A stretch of 64,000 bases of DNA, taken from NCBI RefSeq assembly GCF_019222765.1, contig NZ_CP078145.1:1798001-1862000 (forward strand), given 5' to 3'. The notes below the pieces were generated by a model. The model was not told the origin of the DNA. It did not search any database and worked only from the letters and a program-made list of their open reading frames with translations. This stretch comes from Nocardia iowensis (lineage in GTDB: Bacteria > Actinomycetota > Actinomycetes > Mycobacteriales > Mycobacteriaceae). This document shows positions 18,109 to 25,984 of this stretch, piece by piece (the stretch's first letter is position 1; every line of letters starts with the position of its first letter). A program made the position numbers and the translations under genes.

Positions 18109-20385
18109 TCACACTCTGCTCAGCTGATCCAGCTCCGGCTTGTGTGTCGCACTGCCGCGCGCGGACCCTGAAATTCGCGGGAACCACCAGTTCCACCGGC
18201 CCATGATCTGCATCAGTGCCGGAACCAGCACGAGACGGATCAGCGTGGCGTCGATGATCAGGGCCGTGGCGATGGCGAAGCCGAACTCTTGCAGCCCGAC
18301 GATCCGCGATACCAGCAGGCTGCCGTAGCCGACCGCGAGGATCGCGGCGGCGAGGGAGATCGGCCGCGCCGTGCTCTGCAGCCCGATCACGACCGCGCTC
18401 CGGTTGTCCCCGGTTCGCAGGAACTCTTCCTGGATGCGGCGCACCAGGAACAGCTCGTAATCGGTGGACAGCCCGAACAACAGCACGAACATGATCAGTG
18501 GCACCTGTGGCCAGATCACTCCGGAGTCCACCCAATGCTGGAACACCAGCACGGTCAATCCGTACGCGGCGCCGGTGGCGAGCAAACTCATCAAGATCGC
18601 TTTGAGTGGCAAGAGCAGGCTACGCAGGATCGCGGCCAGCGCGACGAACATCATTGCCAATACACAGCCGACCACCCACCACAACTTCTGCGATGCCTCG
18701 GTCACGATGTCGGCGACGTGGCCGCTCGGGCCGCCGACGATCGCGGTGACCCCGGGTGGCTGGTGTGCGGGAACGATTTCGGTGCGGATCCGCTGCACCA
18801 GCGGCACGACCGCCGGCGAGTCGATCGCGTGCTTTGCCACTACGACCATGCCGGTGAGGTCGACGCCGTTGTCGAGCGTGGCGATCGTGGTCGTGTCCGG
18901 ATCCGCGCGCAGCGCCGCCTGCAGCGCACTGCTGTCCGGCTCGGCCTCGCCGACCGGGCGTTGCAGGAGCACGATCACCGGACCCGTCGCACCGGCCAGC
19001 TCACCCTCGGCGAGGCTGAAACCCTCGAGATACGGCGTTCCGGACAGGGCGCGGCGCTCCAGATTGATGCCCATCGCCAGATCGGCTGTCGGAATCGCGG
19101 CAACGAGCAACCCGGCCGTGACGGCGAGCGCGTACGGCCAGGGGTGGCGCATCAGGTGCTCGGCCCAGCGGGTCAGCCGACCCGTCGATGCGGCACTCGC
19201 GGCGATCGGGTTGCGGGCCGATCGCCACCGGGGCCGCCACTCCAACCATCGCGTCACCGAAACCAGCAGGACGGGCAAGAGCGTGACCGAGGCCACCAAG
19301 GTAATCGTGACCACGGCGAGCGCGCCGATCCCCGCCTGCGCGAAGACGTGCCAGCGCACCATGAACAAGCTCACCAGGGCCAGCGCCAGGATCAATCCCG
19401 AATAGAGCACGGTGCGCCCGGTGGTCGCGACCGCGGTCCCGACCGCCTGCTCAGGCGACGCGCCTGCTGCGAGTTCCTCCCGGTAGCGGTTCATGACGAA
19501 CAACGCGTAGTCGATGCCGATGCCGAGGCCCAGCGCGCTGACTCCGACCAGCAGCATGCCGTCGACGGTGAAGATGTCGGTCAGCAACGCGAACAGTCCC
19601 AGGGTGGTCACCACCGACGCCCCGGCGATGAGCACGGGTATCAGTGCCGCGATCGGCCTGCGCAGACCCCACCACAGCACCACGATCGCCAGCGGCACGG
19701 CGACCAACTCGATCCGCATCAGGTCGGTAATCTCGACCTTCTGGATCGCCTCGCCGTATACCGAGACGCCGACCAGGTAGCCGCGCACGGCACCGCCGGA
19801 CGCCGCCTGCATCTCCCGATCGAGCACGGCCTGTAGGACCGGGGCGCGCTCCTGCCGTTGCCTGTCGTCGCCGGAGACACCGACCATCAGGTACGCGAAA
19901 TGCTCGTCGTGCAGCAGCGGGCGCAGCGGCTCGAGCGCCTCGGCCAAAGCCAGCCGGCGGTCCGGGTCACCAGCCACCGGCAACAGCAGCAAGCCGGACA
20001 CTCCGTCTTCGGCGGCCAACGCCGACTTCCCCGCGTCGATCGCCGCGCGGAACGCGGGATCGGTCGTCCGCAGCGCATCGGAGTGCAGCACCACGATCAT
20101 CTGTTCGCGGCCGAGCGACGGCATGCCCTCGGCAAGGATTTGACCCGCCCGCTGCGACTCCGAACCCGATACCTCGATCGGCGGGGCTTGCAACGATCCG
20201 AGCAGGTGTGGGAGGCCGATCAGGCCGACGGCCACGGCGATCAGCCAGCCGGCGTATACGCGACGCCGGTACCGCACCATTGTCACGGCGATCAGGGGTA
20301 GGACGCCGCGCCGCGGGGCTTGGCCTGTGGTCGCATCGGTGTCGTGGCTGGTCTCGGTGGTCCACATACGAGCTGTGTTCTCCAT
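18109..20385 (-). CDS. MmpL/RND-family lipid transporter
   Basis: 758 residues. Two repeats each have a transmembrane helix, a periplasmic-type loop and a five-helix bundle. The two proton-relay Asp-Tyr motifs are present (GLGIGIDYALFVMNRYREE and GLSTDYELFLVRRIQEE). Length is in the range of short MmpL proteins without the C-terminal cytoplasmic domain. MmpL proteins export PKS- and FAS-derived lipids in mycobacteria and relatives. The position between FkbH/ACP and KASIII/PKS genes makes it the likely exporter of the locus product. ATG 20385 is used; an in-frame ATG seven codons in is possible. Confidence 0.92.
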   Translation of the reverse strand: MENTARMWTTETSHDTDATTGQAPRRGVLPLIAVTMVRYRRRVYAGWLIAVAVGLIGLPHLLGSLQAPPIEVSGSESQRAGQILAEGMPSLGREQMIVVLHSDALRTTDPAFRAAIDAGKSALAAEDGVSGLLLLPVAGDPDRRLALAEALEPLRPLLHDEHFAYLMVGVSGDDRQRQERAPVLQAVLDREMQAASGGAVRGYLVGVSVYGEAIQKVEITDLMRIELVAVPLAIVVLWWGLRRPIAALIPVLIAGASVVTTLGLFALLTDIFTVDGMLLVGVSALGLGIGIDYALFVMNRYREELAAGASPEQAVGTAVATTGRTVLYSGLILALALVSLFMVRWHVFAQAGIGALAVVTITLVASVTLLPVLLVSVTRWLEWRPRWRSARNPIAASAASTGRLTRWAEHLMRHPWPYALAVTAGLLVAAIPTADLAMGINLERRALSGTPYLEGFSLAEGELAGATGPVIVLLQRPVGEAEPDSSALQAALRADPDTTTIATLDNGVDLTGMVVVAKHAIDSPAVVPLVQRIRTEIVPAHQPPGVTAIVGGPSGHVADIVTEASQKLWWVVGCVLAMMFVALAAILRSLLLPLKAILMSLLATGAAYGLTVLVFQHWVDSGVIWPQVPLIMFVLLFGLSTDYELFLVRRIQEEFLRTGDNRSAVVIGLQSTARPISLAAAILAVGYGSLLVSRIVGLQEFGFAIATALIIDATLIRLVLVPALMQIMGRWNWWFPRISGSARGSATHKPELDQLSRV

Positions 20386-20523
20386 CCTGTCGCCGCGGGC
20401 GGCCGCGGTCGCACGGCCGTACCGTCCGGAACATGCCGCGCCGCAGCGGCGTTCGCGGCGATAAGCCTTCGGATGTCCGAACGGGACGGCCCTGCAACGG
20501 GTTACGAGTGCCTCAGCGGATTG

Positions 20524-21165
20524 CTAGTCCTGTGGTTTGACCGAGGCGTTGCCCTTGACAGTGACGGTGGCAGCATCGGGGAGCGATGCGGCATCGCACG
20601 ATTCCAGCTGCAATTCCGCGGCCGGAAAGTTGCCCTGGGCAGTCACGGAGTTTTTGCCATCCGGGTTATCCGGGTCGGTGACGAACTTGGCGCTGAACTT
20701 GCCCTGCTTGCCGCCACCATCCTTCAGCGGCACCGAAATGGTGACGTTGGCGTTCTCGGCCTTGCCCTCGCCCTCGACGTCCTCCTCGCCGCCCGGTTCT
20801 CCCTCCAGCGCCGAACCCTTACCCTTCGAGGACGTCAGCTCGCACATACCTCCGTTCACTTTGTACGAGACGTCCGTGATTTCACCGCTGGCCTTACCGA
20901 TTTCGCACTCTTCGTCGGTCTTGTCCGCTTCAGCGATGTTCGAAGTCTCCGCGGTGAGGTTGTTGTCCTTCTTCGTCAACTTGACCTGTGCCGAGGCTCG
21001 GCAACTGAAGGGTTCGTTATCGTCGACCTTGGACTCGGCCTCCGAGCCCGGCGCGGCGAGCACGGCGAACGCGACGGCAGATGCTGCCAGCAGTCCCGTA
21101 CCGAATGCGAAACGCTTGCCACGCCTTTCGCGCCGCGGCGTCGAATCCGGTAGCTTCCGCTCCAT
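20524..21165 (-). CDS. Secreted four-cysteine protein of unknown function
   Basis: 213 residues from ATG 21165, with AAGGA close upstream. The frame stays open to 21423 but that extension looks non-coding; a TTG slightly upstream with AAAGGAGAGG is an alternative. The N-terminus is basic (PRRERRGKRFAF), followed by a hydrophobic stretch GTGLLAASAVAFAVLAAPG and a small-residue cleavage site, a typical Sec signal peptide. The mature part is acidic and Gly/Lys/Glu rich, with four Cys (in FSCRA, EECEI, GMCEL and ESCDA) that could make two disulfides. I do not recognise a family. Being 138 bp before the MmpL gene, it may work with export. Confidence 0.75.
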   Translation of the reverse strand: MERKLPDSTPRRERRGKRFAFGTGLLAASAVAFAVLAAPGSEAESKVDDNEPFSCRASAQVKLTKKDNNLTAETSNIAEADKTDEECEIGKASGEITDVSYKVNGGMCELTSSKGKGSALEGEPGGEEDVEGEGKAENANVTISVPLKDGGGKQGKFSAKFVTDPDNPDGKNSVTAQGNFPAAELQLESCDAASLPDAATVTVKGNASVKPQD

Positions 21166-21461
21166 CGATCCTTCGTTACCCAAAACAGACCTCTCCTTTC
21201 GACGGGATGAGCTCCACAGCAGCAGCTGACCGAGGGGGCAGCTGCCACGATCGGGACAGCGCCGGGCGATGCGTACCTCGACCGTGCTGACCCTTGTATT
21301 CGTGCGAGTCGCGTCAGCTCGGCACACGTCCGGACACGCGATCAGAAGCAAGGCGCTCGGACGGCACGGATGAAAACGACGACGCCACCTATTCGTTGTC
21401 ACCGTGCGGGCGGATGGCTCCAACCTTCAGCACGCGCAGGCCGGGCGGCGAGGCGTGGTGG
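21166..21461. other. 296-bp gap inside the biosynthetic locus
   Basis: This stretch between the ACP gene and the secreted-protein gene has no frame I can support as a gene. An AAAGGAGAGG on the minus strand just before the secreted-protein gene is its likely Shine-Dalgarno region. The gap is long enough for a second promoter, so the locus may be two transcripts. Confidence 0.4.
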
Positions 21462-21689
21462 TCAAGCCCCAACAGCTCGAGCGTAGATTCCCTGTAGCGT
21501 TCGTTCCGTCAGGAGTCCGCTGATCTGCACCTTCTGCCCGGTTTCCTTCTCCAGCGCGACGACCAGCCGCACCAGCAGCATCGAGCTCCAGTTGACCACC
21601 TGATCCAGATCTTCGTCGAGGTCTTTGTCCGCGAGCGGCAAAGCCAGCTCGTCACGGACGATCCGAATGAAATCGGCCTTACTGATCAC
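21462..21689 (-). CDS. Stand-alone acyl carrier protein
   Basis: 75 residues from GTG 21689, which overlaps the TGA of the FkbH gene (GTGA). It is a four-helix ACP by pattern; the phosphopantetheine serine is in VNWSSMLLVRLV (Ser36 by alignment with the DSL motif), and the following helix LVVALEKETG is typical. The Asp before Ser is replaced by Ser, as seen in some specialised ACPs. Tight coupling to FkbH implies that FkbH loads this carrier. In tetronate pathways such an ACP carries a glyceryl unit; that role here is inference. Confidence 0.88.
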   Translation of the reverse strand: MISKADFIRIVRDELALPLADKDLDEDLDQVVNWSSMLLVRLVVALEKETGQKVQISGLLTERTLQGIYARAVGA

Positions 21690-23614
21690 GCCAAGCGTCC
21701 TTCCACACGATCCAGAAAATTCGAGGTGATCCGCACGTGGTCCGGTATCGCGGGAATGGTCTGCAGGTCGTGCCGGAAGGTCAGTTCGCCGCCCGCGCCC
21801 TCCGCGACCGTGTCGAAACCCTGTGCCGGGTAGAACTCGCGAACCTTGCCGTTCTTGGCCGTCGGCAGGTAACGACCGTGCACGGCGCGCAATCCGGAAT
21901 CGCGGGCATAAGCGAGCAATGTTCCCATCACGGCGTCTTCGATACCGCGGGCGAAGACCCGGCAGCTCAGCACCATGTTCTCGATATGCAGCTCGCCGTC
22001 GTCGCGGCGGGCGAACAGGGCGCCGACCACACCGTTGTCGCCGAACCGATCCGCTGATCGGATGCTCAGCACGAGGTGATCCGGATCGTTGATCCGGTCC
22101 GTCACATCCGCCTGCTGCCATCGCTGCGTGGTGAGGTTGAACTGGTTGGTACGCAACGTCAATTGCGCGACCCGCGCCACATCCGGTTGCTCCACCAGTT
22201 TCAGCTCGACCCGAATACCCAACTGCCGCAAGTACTCCGCCATCGAGTCGGCCCCGGCCAGCAGATCCGACCTGGCGGCTTCGCCGCGGTACAGCTCGCC
22301 TCGGGCGCGGTCCTCGTCCGTCAGGTCCAGCACATCGAACCAGCCGTCGGCGAGTAGCTTCGAAGTATGCAGCGCCGGTTCGTCATCGAGGCACACCACG
22401 GCCACGCTCGGCAGGCTCATGGCCACCAGCCCGGTCTCGAAGGACGAGTCGTCGGCGAACACGAAGCTGTCCACACCGAGATTGAGCCGCGCTGCGATAT
22501 CGGTCAGATTGGTGTCCTTCGGTTCCCAGTTCGCGTTGATCCGGGCGAAATCGGTGTCGCGCAACACCATGTCCGGATGGTCGCGCAGCACGGCCAGCAC
22601 CGCCTCGCGGTCGTTCTTGCTGCTGATGGCAAGGACGACCCCCTGGGAACCTAGTTGCTGAACCGTCCGCTGGAACAGGCCGAACGCCTCGCCACGGAAG
22701 GTGGTGGCCGCAGCGATCCCCTCCGCCCCGTCGTCACCGAGGATGCCGTCCCACAGTGTGTTGTCCAGGTCGACGACCAAGACCTTCTTGGTCCGGCCGT
22801 GCAGGGCACGGATCAGATGGCCGACTTCGCGGGCATAACGAGACAGCACCTCATCACCCAGTTGGACCTTGGCGTACACGGCCATTCGCTGGTCGTGTAC
22901 CGGGCCGCCTTCGGCGATCAGCGGGTCCAGATCGATGACCTGCACTCGGGCGTACTTTTCGGACAATCCGAGTAGCGCGGTGTTGAACGAGCGCCACGCA
23001 ACGCTCAATCGGGTGCGGGATCGAAGATCCACCAGAGAATGAGTGTGTATGCGGTGCAGTGGCACCGTATTGAGTACGAGAGTGGCTTTGGCGTGCCGGA
23101 CGTAGTTGCCGACCAGTCGATCCAACTGCGCCATTTTGGCCGTGACCGTCTGCTCCACGTCCGCCACGGACCACGGCTTCGGCAGCTCGTCGAAGATCAT
23201 CTGCGGGTCGAGCACGACCAGTGCCAGCTCGGTATCCCTGCTGTACAGGTGGCTGCTCGGGTCCTGCAGATCGCGCAGATAGGCGTCGAATTCGCCGACG
23301 CTGGGACGCAGCAGGTAACCGTGCCTGGCGAATTCGGCGGTGAGCGGCGCGACCAGCGGTTCGATGGTGGAGTGTCCGGTGACGGCTACGGTGACCGGTC
23401 GAACCGTTTCGCCGGAGTCCGTGGCTCGACGCAGAATCTCGTCCGGATCCCGTCGCGCCAGAATCTGTCCTGCCCTGGTCAAATCTGCCAAACCCTGTGC
23501 GCCAGAGGCTATCTGGGACAACAGCTGTGCCACCGCAGCGTGGTCCTCAGTCAACCGGCCCGCCGCGCCGAGTTCGCGCAGCCGGGCCAGCGGGGACTGA
23601 TCCACCGTGGTCAT
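21686..23614 (-). CDS. FkbH-like HAD-superfamily protein (HAD-IIIC type)
   Basis: 642 residues from ATG 23614, which overlaps the stop of the upstream KASIII gene (ATGA). Three parts are visible: an N-terminal ~270 residues with alternating strands (VTVAVTGHSTIEPLV), a HAD domain with VVDLDNTLWDGILGDDG (motif DLDNT at 282-286) and FADDSSFETG, and a C-terminal acetyltransferase-like region (IENMVLSCRVFARGIEDAVM). FkbH proteins transfer a glyceryl unit from 1,3-bisphosphoglycerate to an ACP and dephosphorylate it. This is the long form; the short methoxymalonate enzymes are about 360 residues. Coupling to the ACP supports carrier loading; the exact unit loaded is not shown by sequence. Confidence 0.9.
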   Translation of the reverse strand: MTTVDQSPLARLRELGAAGRLTEDHAAVAQLLSQIASGAQGLADLTRAGQILARRDPDEILRRATDSGETVRPVTVAVTGHSTIEPLVAPLTAEFARHGYLLRPSVGEFDAYLRDLQDPSSHLYSRDTELALVVLDPQMIFDELPKPWSVADVEQTVTAKMAQLDRLVGNYVRHAKATLVLNTVPLHRIHTHSLVDLRSRTRLSVAWRSFNTALLGLSEKYARVQVIDLDPLIAEGGPVHDQRMAVYAKVQLGDEVLSRYAREVGHLIRALHGRTKKVLVVDLDNTLWDGILGDDGAEGIAAATTFRGEAFGLFQRTVQQLGSQGVVLAISSKNDREAVLAVLRDHPDMVLRDTDFARINANWEPKDTNLTDIAARLNLGVDSFVFADDSSFETGLVAMSLPSVAVVCLDDEPALHTSKLLADGWFDVLDLTDEDRARGELYRGEAARSDLLAGADSMAEYLRQLGIRVELKLVEQPDVARVAQLTLRTNQFNLTTQRWQQADVTDRINDPDHLVLSIRSADRFGDNGVVGALFARRDDGELHIENMVLSCRVFARGIEDAVMGTLLAYARDSGLRAVHGRYLPTAKNGKVREFYPAQGFDTVAEGAGGELTFRHDLQTIPAIPDHVRITSNFLDRVEGRLA

Positions 23615-24660
23615 TCGGTGCTCACCGACCACTCGGGCTGTTCCAGGATCCGAACGAGCACGCAGCCGTAGCTGAAGCCCATTCCGACACCGCACAGCGC
23701 CACGATGTCGCCGGGCCGCACCGCGCGCGTCTCCAGCAGATGGGTCAGGCCCGCGGTCTGATCACCGGCACCGATATGACCGATCTGGCGGCCCCACTCC
23801 CACGTGGTCTGCGCCTCCTCGATGCCGATGCCCTTCCGGAACGTCCAATCCACCACGGTGAGACCGTGATTCGGGAAAACCCAGCGGGCGACGTCGGCGC
23901 TCGTCAGCCCGGCGTCGGCCAGTGCTATCTCCACGGCCTCCTGTTGGCGCTGGGTGACCGACTGCACGACCTCCACCAGGACGTCGCCGTGCGCGGCCAG
24001 GAATTGCTCACGGCGGGTACGCAAATCGACCGGCCGACCGCTGATCTGGGCGGCGTCGGTCCATGGCTCATCGCCGATATAGGCGTCGCCCCAGGTGGTA
24101 TCGCCGAGCAAGCCGGTCGACAGCAACTCGGCGACACCTGGCGACCTCGACAGCACCAGCCCCGTGGCGCCGTCGGAGAGCAGGATGCCCTTGTCGGAGC
24201 GATATCTGTCGTAACCGGGGTGGGCGAAGCGGTCGGCCGTCGTGATGAGCGCGGCCGACGGTGCGGTCCGTGCGGTCAGGAGTGCCGCCGCCACCTCGAT
24301 CGCCGCCAACCCGCCGTTGGAGAACTGCCGCACTTCGAGGGCGTTGGCAGTGCCGCCGAGGGTGTGGTGCTGGATGTAGGACGCCGACGCGAAGTGGTCG
24401 ATGCCCGGGTGGCCGCAGCTGGCATGCACGACCAGATCGACCTCGTCGGCGGCCGAACCCGCTCGCTGCACGGCGAGTTTCGCCGCATCGATGGCCATTT
24501 CGACAGCCGAGGCGCGTTTGTCCTCGACCCGGATCGCGAGATAACCGTCGACCTCGTTTTCCTCCGCAGCGTAACGGCCTTCTGCCACCGCGACCGCCGT
24601 CTCCTCCTTGCGGCCGAGTGATACCGCGGCGGCATTGAGATAAATGCCTTTCCACTGCAT
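23611..24660 (-). CDS. KASIII-like protein of the DpsC/CerJ type with Ser at the nucleophile
   Basis: 349 residues from ATG 24660, with AAGGAG seven bases upstream. The nucleophile segment reads EVRQFSNGGLAAIE, putting Ser114 where FabH has Cys. His265 (FPNHGLTVV) and Asp300 (GAGDQTAGL) fit the His and Asp of the CerJ-type triad. DpsC in daunorubicin biosynthesis also uses Ser, so the protein may still be active in acyl transfer. Probable role: moving an acyl group between carriers, or onto an O or N nucleophile, rather than C-C bond formation. First gene of the minus-strand locus; stop overlaps the FkbH start. Confidence 0.87.
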   Translation of the reverse strand: MQWKGIYLNAAAVSLGRKEETAVAVAEGRYAAEENEVDGYLAIRVEDKRASAVEMAIDAAKLAVQRAGSAADEVDLVVHASCGHPGIDHFASASYIQHHTLGGTANALEVRQFSNGGLAAIEVAAALLTARTAPSAALITTADRFAHPGYDRYRSDKGILLSDGATGLVLSRSPGVAELLSTGLLGDTTWGDAYIGDEPWTDAAQISGRPVDLRTRREQFLAAHGDVLVEVVQSVTQRQQEAVEIALADAGLTSADVARWVFPNHGLTVVDWTFRKGIGIEEAQTTWEWGRQIGHIGAGDQTAGLTHLLETRAVRPGDIVALCGVGMGFSYGCVLVRILEQPEWSVSTE

Positions 24661-24667
24661 GGAATTT

Positions 24668-24673
24668 CTCCTT
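24668..24673 (-). promoter_or_regulatory. Shine-Dalgarno of the first biosynthetic gene
   Basis: AAGGAG on the minus strand, seven bases before ATG 24660, is the strongest ribosome-binding site in the locus and fixes the start of the DpsC/CerJ-like gene. The operon promoter should lie between here and about 24800. Confidence 0.7.
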
Positions 24674-24809
24674 CAGAAATGAATTTCGAGGTACACCGGC
24701 ATTGGCTGCCGCTCGTATCGTTGTGCAGGCATGCGTCACCGATTAGTTGTCCTACGCGGAATTCCCCAGGCCTGCGACTATGCGTGAATTCTGTTCGGAT
24801 CGTACGTCG

Positions 24810-24844
24810 ATCACCTTGTCGGCCCAAGGGGTCGGCAAGGTGAT
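24810..24844. terminator. Long hairpin, 16-bp stem with 3-base loop
   Basis: ATCACCTTG at 24810-24818 pairs perfectly with CAAGGTGAT at 24836-24844. The inner part CGGCCC/GGGTCG extends the stem with two wobble positions to 16 bp around an AAG loop. It lies in the 466-bp gap between the minus-strand biosynthetic locus and the plus-strand hypothetical gene. It could be a terminator, an attenuator or a protein-binding inverted repeat; no T-tract follows. I see no gene in the rest of 24661-25126. Confidence 0.55.
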
Positions 24845-25126
24845 TCGGCCGTCCGCGGAGAATCCGCAACCGTCCCCCACAACAATTGCGGGCTTTTATT
24901 GCAACACGCTATGTGCACGTTCGTACAGGGTGGCTTCGGCACGTGGGCGATGGCGCGCGGGCCCGGCTCCGGTGCTCAGTGGGGACGGGGTAGGAAACGA
25001 GGGTGGCGGTCCTGAGGGACAATACGGATGTGAGCTATGCAAGCAGGAAGAAGTTCAGAGATCAGCTCGAGGTTCCGACGGTCGTGGCGCTGACGGTTGC
25101 CACGGCACCCGTCGGGTGCTAGCTCG

Positions 25127-25600
25127 ATGTCGGACCAGGAAGTGCCGGGACGGGAATCCTTGCCGGGGCCCGGCGACAACAGGTTCGATGCGGTGGAACG
25201 CATGCGCAGGAGGCTGGAAGGTACGAAGCCTGCCGAGACCGGTCGCCCCGAGGCGGGCGACGGCGCGTCGAAACTCATCCGGCTGCCGCATCGTCCGCGG
25301 CGGATGAGCGAGGACGTCGGCGAGCGTCCCCGCAAACCTTGGCAGCCGGCGGGTGGCTCCGCCTTCGATCCCGCACCGACCAGGCCCGTGCTGCGATCGG
25401 AACTGCAGCGTGAGACCGGGGCGTGGCCGATCGACCCCAGCCTGGCATGGCAACCCGCCGCCGAGGATGATCCGGGCAGCGCCGAGCAGGGCGGGAGTGT
25501 CATCGATCTCGGCGCATTGCGGGCGAAACGAGCTGGCGACGATGTTCCGGCCGCCGGTATTCGGCGCAAGCCGCGCAGAATTGGACCCGACACCCCATAA
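25127..25600 (+). CDS. Hypothetical hydrophilic protein
   Basis: 157 residues from ATG 25127; an in-frame ATG at 25097 is possible. The protein is rich in Arg, Pro, Glu and Gly with few hydrophobic runs and is probably largely disordered. A short predicted helix (NRFDAVERMRRRLEG) and a conserved-looking VIDLGALRAKRAGDD stretch are the only ordered-looking parts. No family is recognised. Evidence for coding is the uninterrupted frame and a more natural composition than the opposite-strand frame over the same bases. The TAA stop is seven bases from the end of the convergent truncated gene. Confidence 0.5.
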   Translation: MSDQEVPGRESLPGPGDNRFDAVERMRRRLEGTKPAETGRPEAGDGASKLIRLPHRPRRMSEDVGERPRKPWQPAGGSAFDPAPTRPVLRSELQRETGAWPIDPSLAWQPAAEDDPGSAEQGGSVIDLGALRAKRAGDDVPAAGIRRKPRRIGPDTP

Positions 25601-25606
25601 TTGCGC

Positions 25607-25864
25607 TCAGTCTCGCGTCCAGTCGAGCACCACCACGCTGTCGCTCAGATTCCTGGTCTGCTCGACCCGGATGCGCCACTTGCTACCGCGGTAGATGGTG
25701 TCGAACAATTTCTGGTGCTCATTCGCGACGACCGATCGTCCTTGCTGCACCCTGCCAAGTACATCAATGAAGGTCACGTCCTCGGCAAACGGAGCGGCGA
25801 ACGCGGCGCCGTCGCCACGGTGCCAGCCTTGTTCCAGTGCCCGCAGGATCTCATTCGTTTCCAT
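25607..25864 (-). pseudogene. SgcJ/EcaC-type NTF2-like protein, truncated at the C-terminus
   Basis: 85 residues from ATG 25864, with GGAGGGG nine bases upstream (25874-25880). The N-terminal helix EILRALEQGWHRGDGAAFAAPFAEDVTFIDVLG is typical of the SgcJ/EcaC branch of NTF2-like proteins, as are the following KLFDTIYRGSKWRI segment and the strands. These proteins usually run to 120-140 residues with two more strands; here the frame stops after VVVLDWTRD. Either a shortened functional protein or a 3'-truncated gene. I found no continuation in other frames. Confidence 0.6.
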
Positions 25865-25984
25865 CACCAACAACCCCTCCTTGCAACGCTTTTCGGTGAC
25901 TACCTGCGTCGAACCTACGAGCTGAAGCAAAGTTCAGGTCCAGCGATGGTGAGCTAGACCACGCCACCGGGCTGCGCGGCGACA

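Noticed and set aside
18289..19836. 515-codon plus-strand frame opposite the MmpL gene
   Set aside because: It is His/Gln/Arg/Asp-rich antisense translation of transmembrane coding sequence; no ribosome site or motif.
21166..21423. N-terminal extension of the secreted four-cysteine protein
   Set aside because: The added residues precede a complete signal peptide and look non-coding; ATG 21165 has a nearby ribosome site.
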